Source: Loripinus fragilis
Taxonomy: Eukaryota; Mollusca; Bivalvia; Lucinida; Lucinidae
Direction: 5' to 3'
Assembly: GCA_964019695.1 (NCBI GenBank)
Contig: OZ026518.1
Span: 107,418,305 to 107,482,304 of the forward strand
DNA: 64,000 nucleotides
A model generated the notes under the pieces. It saw only the letters and a list, made by a program, of their open reading frames with translations, ran no database searches and was not told where the DNA came from. The position numbers and the translations under genes are program-made. Of the stretch, positions 21,845 through 32,874 are shown piece after piece (the stretch's first letter is position 1; each line of letters starts with the position of its first letter).

Positions 21845-22896
21845 GTAAGTAAGGGTGCAAAGATCAGAAATCGATACAATCAAGTACCACACCTGACCCA
21901 GGATACCAATGGGAAAGTGACAAACTCACAGCAGACACCTCAAACGAGAGCCAAGAGGTCAGCCCTTTCCCAGCAGGTGACCACAAAGCACATATAAACA
22001 AATGCGCACAAAGACATAGCAAACGCAAGACAGAACAGAAACATAAAATATCCACAAAAGAAGCACCGCCTTGGAACGGTCAGTAAAATATTTTACTGGA
22101 GGGCTTAAACCGGTTTAACGGCGCCAACCTCACCCTTAATTCAGATGTAGATCAAGACACATAGATATTTGGTTTGCATGAAAGGCCCCTAACTTATCAA
22201 TGCATCATCTCCTAAAACATATAAATCAAGATATAACAAGGAGATAAAGTAGAGATAAAGACTCAACAGTAAATAAAACTGAATACCGGATCAAAAGAAA
22301 TCCAACAGGTAAACCCCGGTGGGTTGGACAAACAGCCAAAGCATCAGGCCCCTACCATCTCATCAATAGATAAGTCTTTAAGTCGGAAACATCATAGAGT
22401 CTGAAGTCCGACCCACCGGCGTGCAATTAAAGAGGAAAGCAAAGTTGCCAACCGTGATTGGGTTGACCACCAAGCATGCAGTCTGTTGCAATACATTAAT
22501 GTTATGCCAAACTTTTTATAATGGGAAATTATTTTAATGAATTGCGCTGAAAAATTATTAGAACCAACAATCTTCTTCAATTTATACACCAAGTCACCAT
22601 AGAAATCAGGTTCCGAAAGTCCTTGGCGCAAGAGAGATTTAAGTCCAACTTGGAATTTAGAAATCAAATCATAGTATCGTCTATAAAATTTTGAAAAAGT
22701 TTTGCAAAGTTTATGATACCGATAGCCTTGTTTAAGAAGTTTCTGAGTTAATATTAGAACGAGGAACATCACCATAGAAAATTGGGAAATTGACAATTTC
22801 AAATCAAAGTCGTCACATTTATCATTAATTTTGGTAGAAACAATATCATTGGAAATTGACAAATGCAAGTCTAAAAATGCAGCTTTGGTATCAGAT
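21845..22896 (-). pseudogene. PLE copy with C-terminal RT segment
   Basis: Minus strand: full 3' tail plus ~500 bp of RT. HLSISNDIVSTKI and QGYRYHKL are joined by a deletion of about 130 bp relative to PLE-A (between 22755 and 22765), with a frameshift that fuses two frames into one 158-codon ORF. The downstream part (GLSEPDFYGDLVYKLKKIVG) is nearly identical to PLE-A. 5'-truncated near 22896. Confidence 0.87.
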
Positions 22897-23399
22897 AAAA
22901 CCTGTGAGTGAATTAAGGTTCTACCGATACTTTTGTTTATTTGTTTGATATGGTTTTGATAAAGGCAGCAGTGCTTACTTTGAAATGATCAGCAGCTACG
23001 CGTCAGGGTATATACTGATAGTTACTCCCTACCTATGGCATGCTTGAGAGTGATGAGCACAAATGATCAACCTGGGAATTTTCAGTCTATATATTATGAC
23101 ACGATGTAAGTCTTTTTTTTCTTTTGCACAGACAAACCCTTTGCTGTATGAATTCCTTGATTGCTGTCTATACCACTGTTATAATGGCACAAAAGGCGTC
23201 TATACGACTGACATTGATTCTTAAGACCAGCAAAATATAATGAAACAAATTCTCTTATCTAACTCTCCAGTTGGTTTAACTCTTTACATACCAGCAAATG
23301 GTTCATGATTTTTTGTCGTCTGCTGATTTTGTATTTCAAAATCAACAGAAGCATTCTAATTAGCAAACATTCAACGTGGGTTGCGCATATTACTGTCAG
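22897..23399. other. No recognisable feature
   Basis: AT-rich; no ORF, no repeat matched. Confidence 0.4.
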
Positions 23400-23632
23400 T
23401 TGATTCGTTTCTAATTTTTGCTCCCATTAATGGGGAGAGTTATGTATTTTGTTCTTGTTTTGTTGTGCATTATTAAGTGTCCTTTTTAGTTTTGCTTTCA
23501 TCAGGGTTGCTTTACTTTGATTGTATTCTTGATAGCATGTGGTTGTTACTATTCTATGCCTCTTCCTTGCGGTGTCGCAGGCTGGTCTGCAGTGTGTGAA
23601 TGTGGCATTTACTGGTCATACTCACTTACTTA
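23400..23632 (+). repeat. Family B repeat, 3' two-thirds
   Basis: GCTCCCATTAATGGGGAG, TTTGTTGTGCATTATTAAG, CTCTTCCTTGCGGTGTCGC and GCATTTACTGGTCATACTC follow family B order. Confidence 0.7.
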
Positions 23633-23702
23633 TTGGTAGAGGGCAAATACTTTGTAGGTTTGTAACAGAAATAATTTTGATTATAATACGTTTTACCATT
23701 TA

Positions 23703-23938
23703 AGCCAGTGCATGAGATTTCTAACAATTTGGTATGTGCGACCAGCAAAGCCTCAGACCAGCCTGCGCATACGCGCAGTCTGATCAGAGCCTTTGCTTGT
23801 CGCTTGAGTATTCTATTATTGTTAAGCTACTGACCGAGCGTTATTTGGAGTTTCTAAGCTTAAAAGGAGGCTGCACAGGCTCATCTGAGTCTACACTTGT
23901 CAAAATGTCAAATTGTTGGAAATCACATGTACTTGCTC
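23703..23938. mobile_element. MITE family M2, 236 bp
   Basis: Reverse orientation to the copy at 2964. Left end GCATGAGATTTCTAACAATT, right end AATTGTTGGAAATCACATGT; near-palindrome around GCGCATACGCGCAG. Same length as the copy at 2964. Confidence 0.83.
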
Positions 23939-24035
23939 ATTTATGAAACCAGCGCCCAACGACAGAATATTTTTGCAGGAACCTCGCTCGTATTTTCGTA
24001 TTTTGTTAATTCAGTACAATAACATAATAAATCTA

Positions 24036-24244
24036 GAGGCGCGACATGAGTTTCCAGCAATGAGGCATTTTGACACGAATGCATTCAGACAAGCCTGTAC
24101 AGCCTCCCTTTAAGCTTCGAAACTCCAAATTATGTTTTTGCAGTAGCTTAATACTCATTGAATAATCAAACGACTAGAAAAGGCTCTGATCAGTCTTTTG
24201 CTGGTCGCTTATATTCCACTGTTGGAAATCTCATGATGCGGCTC
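24036..24244. mobile_element. MITE family M2, internally deleted copy
   Basis: Opposite orientation to 23703-23938, so the two form a ~540-bp inverted pair. The GCGCATACGCGC palindrome is missing (GGCTCTGATCAGTC runs straight into TTTTGCTGGTCGC), a deletion that removes one side of the internal hairpin. Confidence 0.82.
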
Positions 24245-24627
24245 ATTATCTTTAAGCAATATGCAACCTCTGGGGTTTGATGCCGTCCTACTTATTGCAA
24301 TATCGTTGAGTTGTTGGAAAATAATAGTGTACTTTCCAGAGGGATGCTTTCAATAATAAAATGAGAATAATGGCCATGTTGACCTTTTTGCTAAACAAAC
24401 ACCGCTACAATTGAGCACATTGACTTGAATTCATTGACTCGAATTTTAATAAGACAACAGTCGGCCGAACATGACATTAACTTCTGTAACGTTCAAAAAA
24501 AAAAGTACATTGTACATGTAGCAAATTATTACGAGATTGTGTACTTAGTTTACATGCTGTAATGTACTAGCATAGTGTTCGTTATTTTCAATTAAAATTT
24601 CCGTTATATGCATTAATTAGTAGTATC

Positions 24628-24837
24628 AAGGCTGTGCTTTTTCGGATTCTTATTTTGTTACTTGTGTTTCGTGTTTGTTTGTCTTGGCTGTTCCTTGCAG
24701 AATGAGAAAGAGCTGATCTCTTGGCTCTCTTGTGTGTGATGTTTTCTTGTGTTTTGTCACTTTTCCTTATTGTATTCTGGGTCAGGTGTGGTTCTTGATT
24801 GTATTGACTCTTGATCTTTGCCTTCTTCCTTACTTTT
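24628..24837 (+). mobile_element. PLE 3' tail, plus strand, old copy
   Basis: TGTGCTTTTTCGGATTCTT to TTGATCTTTGCCTTCTTCC, in tail order, with many substitutions. Complement ORFs here are tail sequence. Confidence 0.78.
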
Positions 24838-25162
24838 AGTATCAAATAAATGATTTGTTTTACGCATTTGTTTTTGTCTTATAACGTCACAGAATGAAGG
24901 TAATACATGCTATAAAATATTTTACAGATAATTATTGAAAATAAGCACACTTTGTTGCTAGCATTGTTTACAGAACTCTCTGGAATTCATTTAATTGGCA
25001 TTCGACGCTACATTCTTATACAAATGAAACCCGTTGTTATGATGGCCTCGGTGGTGACTATAAGGCTTCTCACAGAGGAGCGAACTTAAATTTAATAGTT
25101 GAGTCCAATATGAGTACCTACATGTACAGTCATAGACCAGCAAGAATAGCCATCAAATAAAT

Positions 25163-25348
25163 ACAGTAAAACCTGTCTTAAGCGGCCACTTAAAATAGAC
25201 ATATTCCGATCTTAATGACAAATGGTAGCTTAACGAAGGTCGAAAGTATTGCAGAATGCTACTTTTGACCTGCATTAAGCGATATTCGGTCCTGAAAACC
25301 AAGTTTTGGTCTTCTTTTTGAGTGGCCGCTTAAGACAGGCTTTACTGT
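25163..25348. mobile_element. MITE family M1, 186 bp, best copy
   Basis: ACAGTAAAACCTGTCTTAAG at the left and its near-complement CTTAAGACAGGCTTTACTGT at the right; subterminal GCGGCCACTT pairs with GAGTGGCCGC. Interior has GAAAGTATTGCAGAATGC. No ORF. Confidence 0.88.
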
Positions 25349-25495
25349 AATGTTATTCTCAGCAGTTCAGGCCCAGGAAACTATCACAATCACAACCCAG
25401 TCAGTGAACAGCCCTCAAATAAACTAAGTTTATCACAGCCAGTCACTCAAACTAACAGGCGCGGCATCTATGGGGACCGGAAATAAGTTATTTTC

Positions 25496-25556
25496 AGGTT
25501 TGACACGGGGTTGTCTGCAGTTTGTGATTGTGGTATTTCCTGATCATACTCATTAT
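25496..25556 (+). repeat. Family B 3'-end fragment
   Basis: GTTGTCTGCAGTTTGTGATT and GGTATTTCCTGATCATACTC only. Confidence 0.68.
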
Positions 25557-25984
25557 TTTCCAAAGTCTGGGTGCCCAGTACGGCGGCCATTACTAGTAGT
25601 ACTATAGTACTATGATCTCTATATTCGTGTTTATGTATTCCAGCTAATCACTTACACGTTGAATGAAGCTAGAAAGTTCGCTGCAGCTACACATCTCCAT
25701 AAAATCTTTCATCATAATCCTATTAAGGGTCACCAGAATTCCAATTTTACGACATTATTGCACGTTTAGGGATATATCGAAGTGTAGAATACAATATAAT
25801 GTCAAACAAATTTCTTGTAATAGACTTACTATTCAGACCTGGGACACATTTTCAATTCGAATGGGTGGCTGCTATATGAAGGCGGTGATTCTGTTGTAGT
25901 TAGAAATAATACCCATTTTAATAGGGTCATTCGCTGATAACTCTTGTTAAAATGGTTGGAAAACGTGTTTAGAAGATTGAGGAA

Positions 25985-26357
25985 TTAAAGCTGCATAGTC
26001 TGTAACTATGAATATTTTTCGAAATTTTTTATTTTCTTTTTAAATCATTTGTTAAGTAGAATTATGATATGTTTTCACAATAAATCTGTACACTATAGCT
26101 GAAAACTGCACGGAAAAGTGAATTATCTTATAAAACAGGTGTGTTATTCTCTTGTTAGTAATTATTTGCGTCCCTCCAATAATTATAGACAGGCAATTTT
26201 AGCTTAAATGCTGTTGTTTTGATACTGATAATTTGTTAAGATTTACGAAATTGGTAAAATGTATACCTGAATTTTAGATTTTTTAATGTGTTCTTGAAAA
26301 ATAAAAACATTAGTTCTAAAAATAAAAGATCAAAAGTTACAGACTATGCAGCTTTAA
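25985..26357. mobile_element. MITE family M3, 373 bp, best copy
   Basis: TTAAAGCTGCATAGTCTGTA at the left is matched perfectly for 22 bp by the complement ending at 26357. Collinear with 7999-8375. It abuts the mariner relic that starts near 26364. Confidence 0.92.
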
Positions 26358-26363
26358 GAGCAT

Positions 26364-26640
26364 ACATGTACATAAAAGTTCGCACGAAGCTCGGTCATTC
26401 GGTAATGAATGGTCATAATGTATCTTATAAGACAGTTCGTAAATGGAGAAATAAGTGTCACACTGGCACAGAGTTTTGTTAAAGATACTACAAAATAAGG
26501 ACGATCATTAACTCCAACAGGCAAGAACAATGTCTCAAAAAATGAACATTGAAAGTGATGACAGATACACCGTCGCAATTTATATTGACACAGCTATGGA
26601 ACATAGTTACCTGTACGTAGGCTCACATGGACGGACGCTC
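26364..26640 (+). pseudogene. Mariner-type transposase, N-terminal relic
   Basis: An open stretch to 26482 reads KVRTKLGHSVMNGHNVSYK then TVRKWRNKCHTGTEF, the second helix-turn-helix region of mariner-family transposases, which binds the TIRs. After a frameshift, TPTGKNN and SDDRYTV can be read on to about 26580. The gene is broken by stops and ends before the catalytic domain. The catalytic part of a mariner gene in the same orientation is found from 27590, with a short stretch of overlapping homology, so these are probably two fragments rather than one simple interruption. Confidence 0.7.
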
Positions 26641-26756
26641 GACATGGTCTAGATAATGTTAAGTATATATAAAGTATAAGGTTTAGGTGAAAGACTCAAA
26701 GTGAACTGAACATTGATGAATGTGTGTAAAATGGGCCAGGCCCAAGTGACTTTAAT

Positions 26757-26903
26757 AGTGTTTGGTCACCTGCTGGGAAAGGGCTGACTTCTTGGCTCTC
26801 GTTTGTGGTGTCTACTGTGAGTTTGTCACTTTCCCATTGGTATCCTGGGTCAGGTGTGGTACTTGATTGTATCGATTCCTGATCTTTGCACCCTTACTTA
26901 CTT
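26757..26903 (+). mobile_element. PLE 3' tail, plus strand, well conserved
   Basis: GGTCACCTGCTGGGAAAGGG to CTTTGCACCCTTACTTACTT; about 147 bp, nearly identical to the PLE-A end. Confidence 0.9.
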
Positions 26904-27589
26904 TGGAGGCCACACTCAGATTGACTATTAGGGAATTGGAAGGCTGAAATACGATAAGCAAAAGTTAGTGTATTGAAATAATTTAGGCTCAAAAGTTTCA
27001 TTATTGGATTTTTAGTAAACCTGCTAACATGCAGAGATGTACTTTAGGTGACACTGCATGTATGTCCTGGCACCGAAGCAAGTACATTGTTATGAAATAG
27101 CCTTCTGATTATTGATAATTAAATGACAGGCTGATACGTGAACAATGTGATGTTTTCATTGCAGAGCGTGGAAACCATACTTGTTTACAGGACACGTCAA
27201 TCTGAGAGTGCAATAAACACACACACACCTGCATATTGCTTTGACAAGTTATTAGGATTTATGATTATTTTAGGGTACTAATAATTTTAACAAAGAAAAC
27301 AAAACGTGATGGAATTTGACTGAACACACATATATATCCTCCCAGTGACTATGCAAGTCAGAGCTGCTTAAGGGCTGATTCAGTGCTAGTTCTGACATGC
27401 TAGTGTATTGACTGTGAGACACGTTGTCTCACGGTGCATATAATTATTATTATGCAGTCTTTATGAGAGATGCTCTCTCTCTCTCTCATAGCGAACTCTA
27501 GCGGGCTTAAAATGGGTTGTCATTAAAACTGTAAAACTGTATTAGTTTTGAGACTTTTTTACTTTGAGGAAAGCACAACGCGAATTTCT
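26904..27589. other. Spacer with small simple repeats
   Basis: Short (AC)n near 27215, a perfect-looking GTGAGACACGTTGTCTCAC inverted repeat at 27415-27433 and a (CT)n run near 27473. No gene. Confidence 0.5.
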
Positions 27590-28006
27590 ATACGATTAAC
27601 TTTATAGCTACGCAATAGCTGGCATATCACTATCGAGAGTACATTTTATTCTGAATACGAAAGATGTCTGCCAGATGGATACCCTATCTATCGACAGATG
27701 AACAAAAGGGTACGAGTACAAACGGCCAAGCAATTACAAAAACGAGTTTCCAAAAATTAACTGAAACTTTGTTGTTGGATACGAGACATGGGTTGGAAAA
27801 TAGGAAACAAAATATGGCTAACCAAACACGGTAGACCTGTAGTAATGCACAATAAAGTTGCTACTCATGTGCACTATAGCCATACAAGTTCTGGTGCCAA
27901 AAGGCCAAGCAATTGCAAAAATATATACGCTCAAAACTATTACCAGAAACGATGTCCAGGAAGAGGATTTCAATATATGCTTGTCTATTCCAGGAAGAGG
28001 ATTTCA

Positions 28007-28082
28007 CGTTCCCATTGGTATCCTGGGTCAGGTGTGGTACTTGATTGTATCGATTCCTGATCTTTGCACCCTTACTTACTTG
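28007..28082 (+). mobile_element. 76-bp PLE tail inside mariner relic
   Basis: CCCATTGGTATCCTGGGTC to GATCTTTGCACCCTTACTT. Flanked by 35-bp direct repeats, 27972-28006 and 28083-28117 (33 of 35 identical), so the target sequence was duplicated at insertion. Confidence 0.9.
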
Positions 28083-28121
28083 AATATATGTTTGTCTGTT
28101 CCAGGAAGAGGATTTCAAGAT

Positions 28122-28149
28122 ATGTTTGTCTATTGCAATAGACAAACAT
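28122..28149. repeat. 28-nt perfect palindrome in a larger inverted duplication
   Basis: ATGTTTGTCTATTG is followed directly by its exact complement. The right arm continues as the complement of 27932-27989, giving ~57-bp arms (27932-27989 and 28136-28192) around the tail insertion. Confidence 0.92.
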
Positions 28150-28335
28150 AGATTTAAATTCTTCCTGGACATCGTTTCTGGTAATAGCTTTGCATGAGAA
28201 GGTAGCCGAATTACCACACCCACCGTATTCTCCAGATCTAGCCCACTGTGACTTTTTCCTTTTTTCCCAAACTGAAAAAGTTCTTATCTGGTCGGCGATA
28301 TACCTCCTGACTCTATACCTCTTGGCTCACCTCAG

Positions 28336-29424
28336 AGGTGACCTAAATCCATCAATTGAAAAATAATCTTCTTCATAACTGGCCAACATTTCCGGTAGTA
28401 CCATATTTGCACCTAACCCAGACCAGAAACGACAAATATAATCATATCTTAAAAACGAAACTAGTGATGCCAATTTAATTACAGAAAATGGAGAATGCCA
28501 AATTGGTGCATTATCTTTAAGCAGATTTTCATTTAATAACCAGCGCTTTTATACTCATATTACATTAAACTGAAAATTAAATTTTGTTTAAAAATGAATA
28601 GGCGTGTTTCTCTGTGTTATATAATATTTTACTAAACGGAGCGGCATTTTCCTTCTCCTGAAAGGGGAGCAACCACAAGATATGTACAAATTATGGAACC
28701 AGCGCGAGATTGCACAAGTTTCTTATGCTGTACGTTTCTTATTATTTCTATCACATCATTTTGATTTCTGATCCGCGCTTCGATAATTTAGAGGAGAAGA
28801 TTTTTAGGTGCCACACCCCCTGGCGGCCATTTTTCTGGCGGATCATATTTGGTTTGTTGTTTTGTAGAAAGTTACCTTGTGATGTTGCCAAAAATGTCTT
28901 ACCCTTGGTTTCAAAGATATAGGTAGATAAGGATTGAGATTCATAAAAAGCCTTGTCTCAAACTATTTACATTCACTTTTAACCGGCACAACGATACAAA
29001 ACACATTCTTTTAATACTAACCAACCGGTTTTGTACCTTTAATACACCCATTCTGTGCCACTTAATTTTATGGCAGCGTCCGTTAATCACTCTTAGTCCT
29101 GGAAGACGAATATTAATGAAAACGGCCAACCACGTATTGACTGTGAAACGATGACAAAGATAGAGGCATAGTTTTCTAAAATACGGTGAATATGCAATAA
29201 TAACGTTTCAATGCATTAACGTTCTCCAGGGCCATCGGGATCTGGCGAATAACCATGTTTGATCCCAACTATGTTCTTCATTAATGAAGGGAAGGAAAAT
29301 CAAATAACAAAGCCTTACCATTCTTGAACAGTTACTGTTCTTAAACGATCATATTCCGTCGATAAACAAGTGATTACAACTGTACAATCAGTGTAAAATA
29401 CAGGGATCTAACCATGCCCGTCGC
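28336..29424. other. No recognisable feature
   Basis: Includes a 70-codon frame (28710-28922) without motifs. No repeat matched. Confidence 0.4.
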
Positions 29425-29525
29425 AAGAAAACCTGTCTTCAGGGTTTGTGACCAAGGAAGGTTTACACTGTAAACCTTCCTTGGTCACAATCCCTGGAGA
29501 CCTACCGAGCTACAGAGACTAGCTA
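29425..29525. mobile_element. M4-related element with perfect 20-bp hairpin core
   Basis: AAAACCTGTCTTCAGGGTTT matches the M4 end and CTACAGAGACTAGCTA its interior. Between them lies GTGACCAAGGAAGGTTTACA (29448-29467), one C, and its exact complement (29469-29488). Confidence 0.82.
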
Positions 29526-29599
29526 AAATATTATTCATTGAAGATGTTAAAGTAACATGTATATTGTACCAATCCATTCTAAGCGCATATGTGCAACAC

Positions 29600-29977
29600 C
29601 ATACTTTAAACGTCAATGTTGACTATGAGTAGTTTGAATCAGCTACCTGAGGTTATTAAAAAAGCATCTTCTTTAAGTTGTTTAAGACGCAAGTCAAACA
29701 GTTTATGTTTTATGAATGATTTTAACTTTTACCGTGAAGTATTAAATCATTTTTATAAATTTTAATGCTCATTTACCAATCTTTACGCCTAGGTGTATTA
29801 ATATTACCAAATGCTGCCAAATGTTTTATACGCTCGTTTATACTCAACATTTTCTAAGTTTAATCATATGTTTAACATGTGTATATATGTATATATGTTT
29901 TAGAGGGACGCATGGTAGACTAGCGTTGATCGCTAAATGTGCTGTCCTCTTTAAAATAAAGATAAATAAATAAATAA
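29600..29977 (+). mobile_element. LINE 3' end with ORF2 C-terminus remnant
   Basis: The frame NQLPEVIKKASSL (29634) followed by FYREVLNHFY ending at a TAA near 29764 has the layout of the C-terminus of non-LTR (LINE) ORF2 proteins (W/FN-LP...I..A.SL...F). Downstream is a ~200-bp 3' UTR ending in a small stem-loop (TAGCGTTGATCGCTA), CTGTCCTCTTTAAAATAAAG, and a (ATAA)n tail. 5'-truncated. Family assignment not attempted beyond LINE. Confidence 0.72.
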
Positions 29978-30189
29978 TAGACCTATCCAGAGAGGCTATA
30001 GATCAAAACGCTGAATTTATTTTTCATCTTTATGTGTGCGAGTAGTAAAAGCTCTGGCGAGACTTGCGCCATATGCACAGGCTTGTCTGAGCCTTTGCTA
30101 GTCGCATATGCGATAATTATCAAATCTTCTTGTTACAGCATTTACTTTCTAGCTCATCTATCATGAAGTTAATGTTTTCGACTTATTTT

Positions 30190-30760
30190 AAACCATCGAG
30201 TTTTGGCTCATTTACCAAGAAGCTATGGCCCTCAACTTTACACAATCAAGTTTTGCCTGATTTACTGTTATTGCTCTTGACTTACCTTACATCATCGGGT
30301 TTTTGGTTCAGTTACTATGGAGTTAGGCCCTCGATTTACTTTACACAGTCGACCTTTGGCTCATTTACTATGGAGTTATGTCCCTAAGCCATTTTATTCC
30401 ACCGAGTTTTGCCTCATTTACCTTGGAATTATGGTCCTCGAGTTCCTTTTTACCATCGAGTTTTGGTTATTAACCAAGGAGTTATGGCCCTTTATTTACT
30501 CTACACCATCGACCTTCGGTTCTTCTACCAAGGAATTATCTCGACATACTTTAAACCATCGATCTTTAGCTCATTTTCTTACGGATTTATGGCCATTGAA
30601 TTACATTACTTTACACCATCTCGCTTTGGTTCATTAACGAAGTAGTAATGACCCTCGACATCGAGTTTTGGCTCACTTGTCAAGGAGTTATGGCCCTCGA
30701 TTTACTTTACACCGTCGAGTTTCAGCTCATTTACATAGGAGTAATGGCCTTTGGTTTTCA
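30190..30760 (+). repeat. Degenerate ~50-bp minisatellite, about 11 units
   Basis: Each unit reads roughly CCATCGAGTTTTGGCTCATT, then TACCAAGGAGTTATGGCCCT and a CGATTTACTTTACA joint; unit lengths run from about 46 to 59 bp. The overlapping ORFs at 30130-30645 are translations of the array. Confidence 0.9.
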
Positions 30761-30984
30761 TCATTTTTAATTTCTATTAAAAAGTGCACGAATACAATTT
30801 ATGTATAAGAGTTGAAGTCAGCAATATTTCAAGAGACAGTGTCAAATGCAGTGCTAACGATGCTCTATATAAATTTTGCACTTTCGATACTCTGAACGCA
30901 ACTGATACAATTTCTGTAATAAGTATTTTCAATTACAATAGAGTTTTCCATAAAGTCACACATAATAAAGTCAGGATGGTCCAT

Positions 30985-31124
30985 TGTATAGATTGAGGGG
31001 TCACATGTTTTTATTTAAAAATGTATTTCATTCTCCGAAGATCGATTTTGTCTTAGCAAACAGTGCAGACCCTGATTAAATGCCGCATCATGAGGCATTT
31101 TATCTGGGTCTTCACTGTTTGTTA
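30985..31124 (+). repeat. Compound repeat: GAGGGGTCACA box plus AAACAGTG hairpin
   Basis: GATTGAGGGGTCACATG at 30991 is followed ~60 bp later by AGCAAACAGTGCAGACC and its pairing arm GGTCTTCACTGTTTG; inner stem AAATGCCGCATCATGAGGCATTTT. The same pairing of box and hairpin occurs at 45236-45425, and in reverse at 37975-38090 and 45838-45930. Confidence 0.72.
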
Positions 31125-31220
31125 GGGTTTCCACTCTACAAAGCAATACAAAACCATTGCCTACTTGGAGTTTCTTTTGTGTCTGGTCTAGTGTCTCAAG
31201 TGCGACAAGATATTAGACGT

Positions 31221-31447
31221 ATGAGATATCAGACCATGTGGTATATGCGACCAGTAAAGGCTCAGAACAGCCTGCGCATACGCGCAGCCTGATCAGAGCC
31301 TTTGCTAGTCGCTTGAATATTACATGACTGTTAAGCTACTGACTGAATACCATTTGGAGTTTCTAAGCTTAAAAGTGGGCTGCACAGGCTCGTCTGAGTC
31401 TACACTTGTCAAAATGCCACATTGTTGAAAATCACATGTCATGGCTC
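31221..31447. mobile_element. MITE family M2, 227 bp
   Basis: Same orientation as 23703-23938. CTGCGCATACGCGCAGCC near-palindrome, GAGTTTCTAAGCTTAAAAG and the CACATTGTTGAAAATCACA right end are all present; the left end is decayed (ATGAGATATCAGACCATGTG). Confidence 0.82.
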
Positions 31448-32548
31448 AACTTCTTTTTCGATTTTCGTTATGCGGAATAACTCAGGCTGTATCAGATATA
31501 TCTGTTTCACAGAGATGCATGCCCATGAATGACATTTACGCGTTTGATATTCCGTTAGCCCCAACTGGAATAATTCGTCCTGGTTAAAACTATTTGCCTA
31601 CTGGATAATTTGGCATCAATTTTTTTCGTCTGCCTGATTATTATTTTTCCAAATCATTTTTTTTTCGATTTTTGTTTTCATGATAACCATCAGAGTGTCA
31701 AACTTTTTGGGTCTAGATCAGGTTACTGATCTGGGCCAAACTGTTTGCTAAGGCCCTAGTATGCAAAGAGTTTTAAAACCTCCCAAACGACTTAGTGTAT
31801 TTGGTCCGATTTTTCTTCTTCTTCTTCAAGTTTCTGGTACGTTCTGTCTAAATTTTGTCTGATCGAGTTCTCATTAACATTTTGGACGAATTGTTTCGAA
31901 ATTTAAGGTTAGAAATATATATATATCGTATATGAGGTTTTGCAACAGGGTTTCAAAATTTGCAGACGTACCAGACTCACCCAGACTTTTTCCGGCCTTT
32001 TTTTTTAATTTGATGGATGTGAATATGAGGTTTTGTGTAAAAAGCTTTGCCATTTAAATCCCGGACTCAAACCTTCCATAAATTGGCATAGGCCTTTCAG
32101 TTGCACAAACTGTCCACACATGACGAACTTCTCTCGTGTGTGGATCAAGTGTGCTTACGTCAGTCAGTAACATCAACAAAAGCTGTTAGAGTGACGTAAA
32201 AACATCCAATTCTTTAAACTGGCGCTACAAGTCACAAATACAGCTGCTGCAGACGACAAATGTGTCATAATCCTACGTACCCGCTAAATGTGTCCTATAA
32301 TAAAGTCACCTCTAATATAATATCAGTGCTTCATTAACCCCTTGTATTCTGATAGACTTTCCCATACATACAGATAGGGCTTCATTCTTTGCCAAAGTAC
32401 CTGTTTAGGGGTTTCCAGTATACAAAGTGTTAAGCCTCGCGCCCCGTAAATGTCACGTTTACAAACAGTGAAGACCCAGATGAGATTAAGCAGCATCTCA
32501 TCAGGCCAGCACATTTTTCTATCATTAAAATCTAAGAAAGTTAAATAA
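31448..32548. other. Mostly unassigned; hairpin-family fragments
   Basis: Fragments: a GATCAGGTTACTGATC hairpin near 31720, the GGCGCTACAAG...CAGCAGACGAC-type end of the 53926 fold-back family near 32222-32260, and a partial AAACAGTG hairpin at 32463-32512. No gene. Confidence 0.5.
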
Positions 32549-32670
32549 GTAAGAAGGCAATGATCAGAAATCGATACAATCAAGTACCACACCTGACCAA
32601 GAACACCACATGCGAAAGTGACAAAATCACAAGAAAACATCACACACAAGGGAACCAAGAGGTTAGCCGG
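32549..32670 (-). mobile_element. PLE 3' tail, minus strand, diverged
   Basis: AATGATCAGAAATCGATACA, CAAGTACCACACCTGACCA and AAGTGACAAAATCACAAG in tail order. 5'-truncated at about 32670. Confidence 0.82.
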
Positions 32671-32874
32671 AAATCTCGACAACAAATAATATATTCTGAG
32701 CAAAAACAGAAACGTTATATTCATTGTCCCAACGATTTAAACTCCAAACCGGCATCTACAAACATTGCTACGTATTTTACTATTATGCCCTAGACATTAA
32801 GCAATCATCTGCACTACTGTAGTAGTTTTCGGTTTTCATCGTTCATCGCTGTAGGATCAAACAGCGTCTGAGAA

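Larger units (their letters stand above)
27590..28335 (+). pseudogene. Mariner-type transposase, catalytic-domain relic
   Basis: Frames switch repeatedly but the order is that of mariner transposases: GISLSRVHFIL (27620), SARWIPYLSTDEQK (27667), a GDETWV-like site at 27776 (GATACGAGACATGGG, two extra bases after the first Asp codon), KIGNKIWLTKHGRPVV (27795), VPKGQAIAK (27890), and LPHPPYSPDLAHCDFFLF (28211), which carries the Asp of the YSPDLAP box. Interrupted by a retroelement tail at 28007-28082 and by an inverted duplication. No function expected. Confidence 0.82.

Noticed and set aside
30130..30645. Three overlapping plus-strand ORFs of 78-106 codons
   Set aside because: They run through an ~11-unit degenerate minisatellite and repeat with its period.
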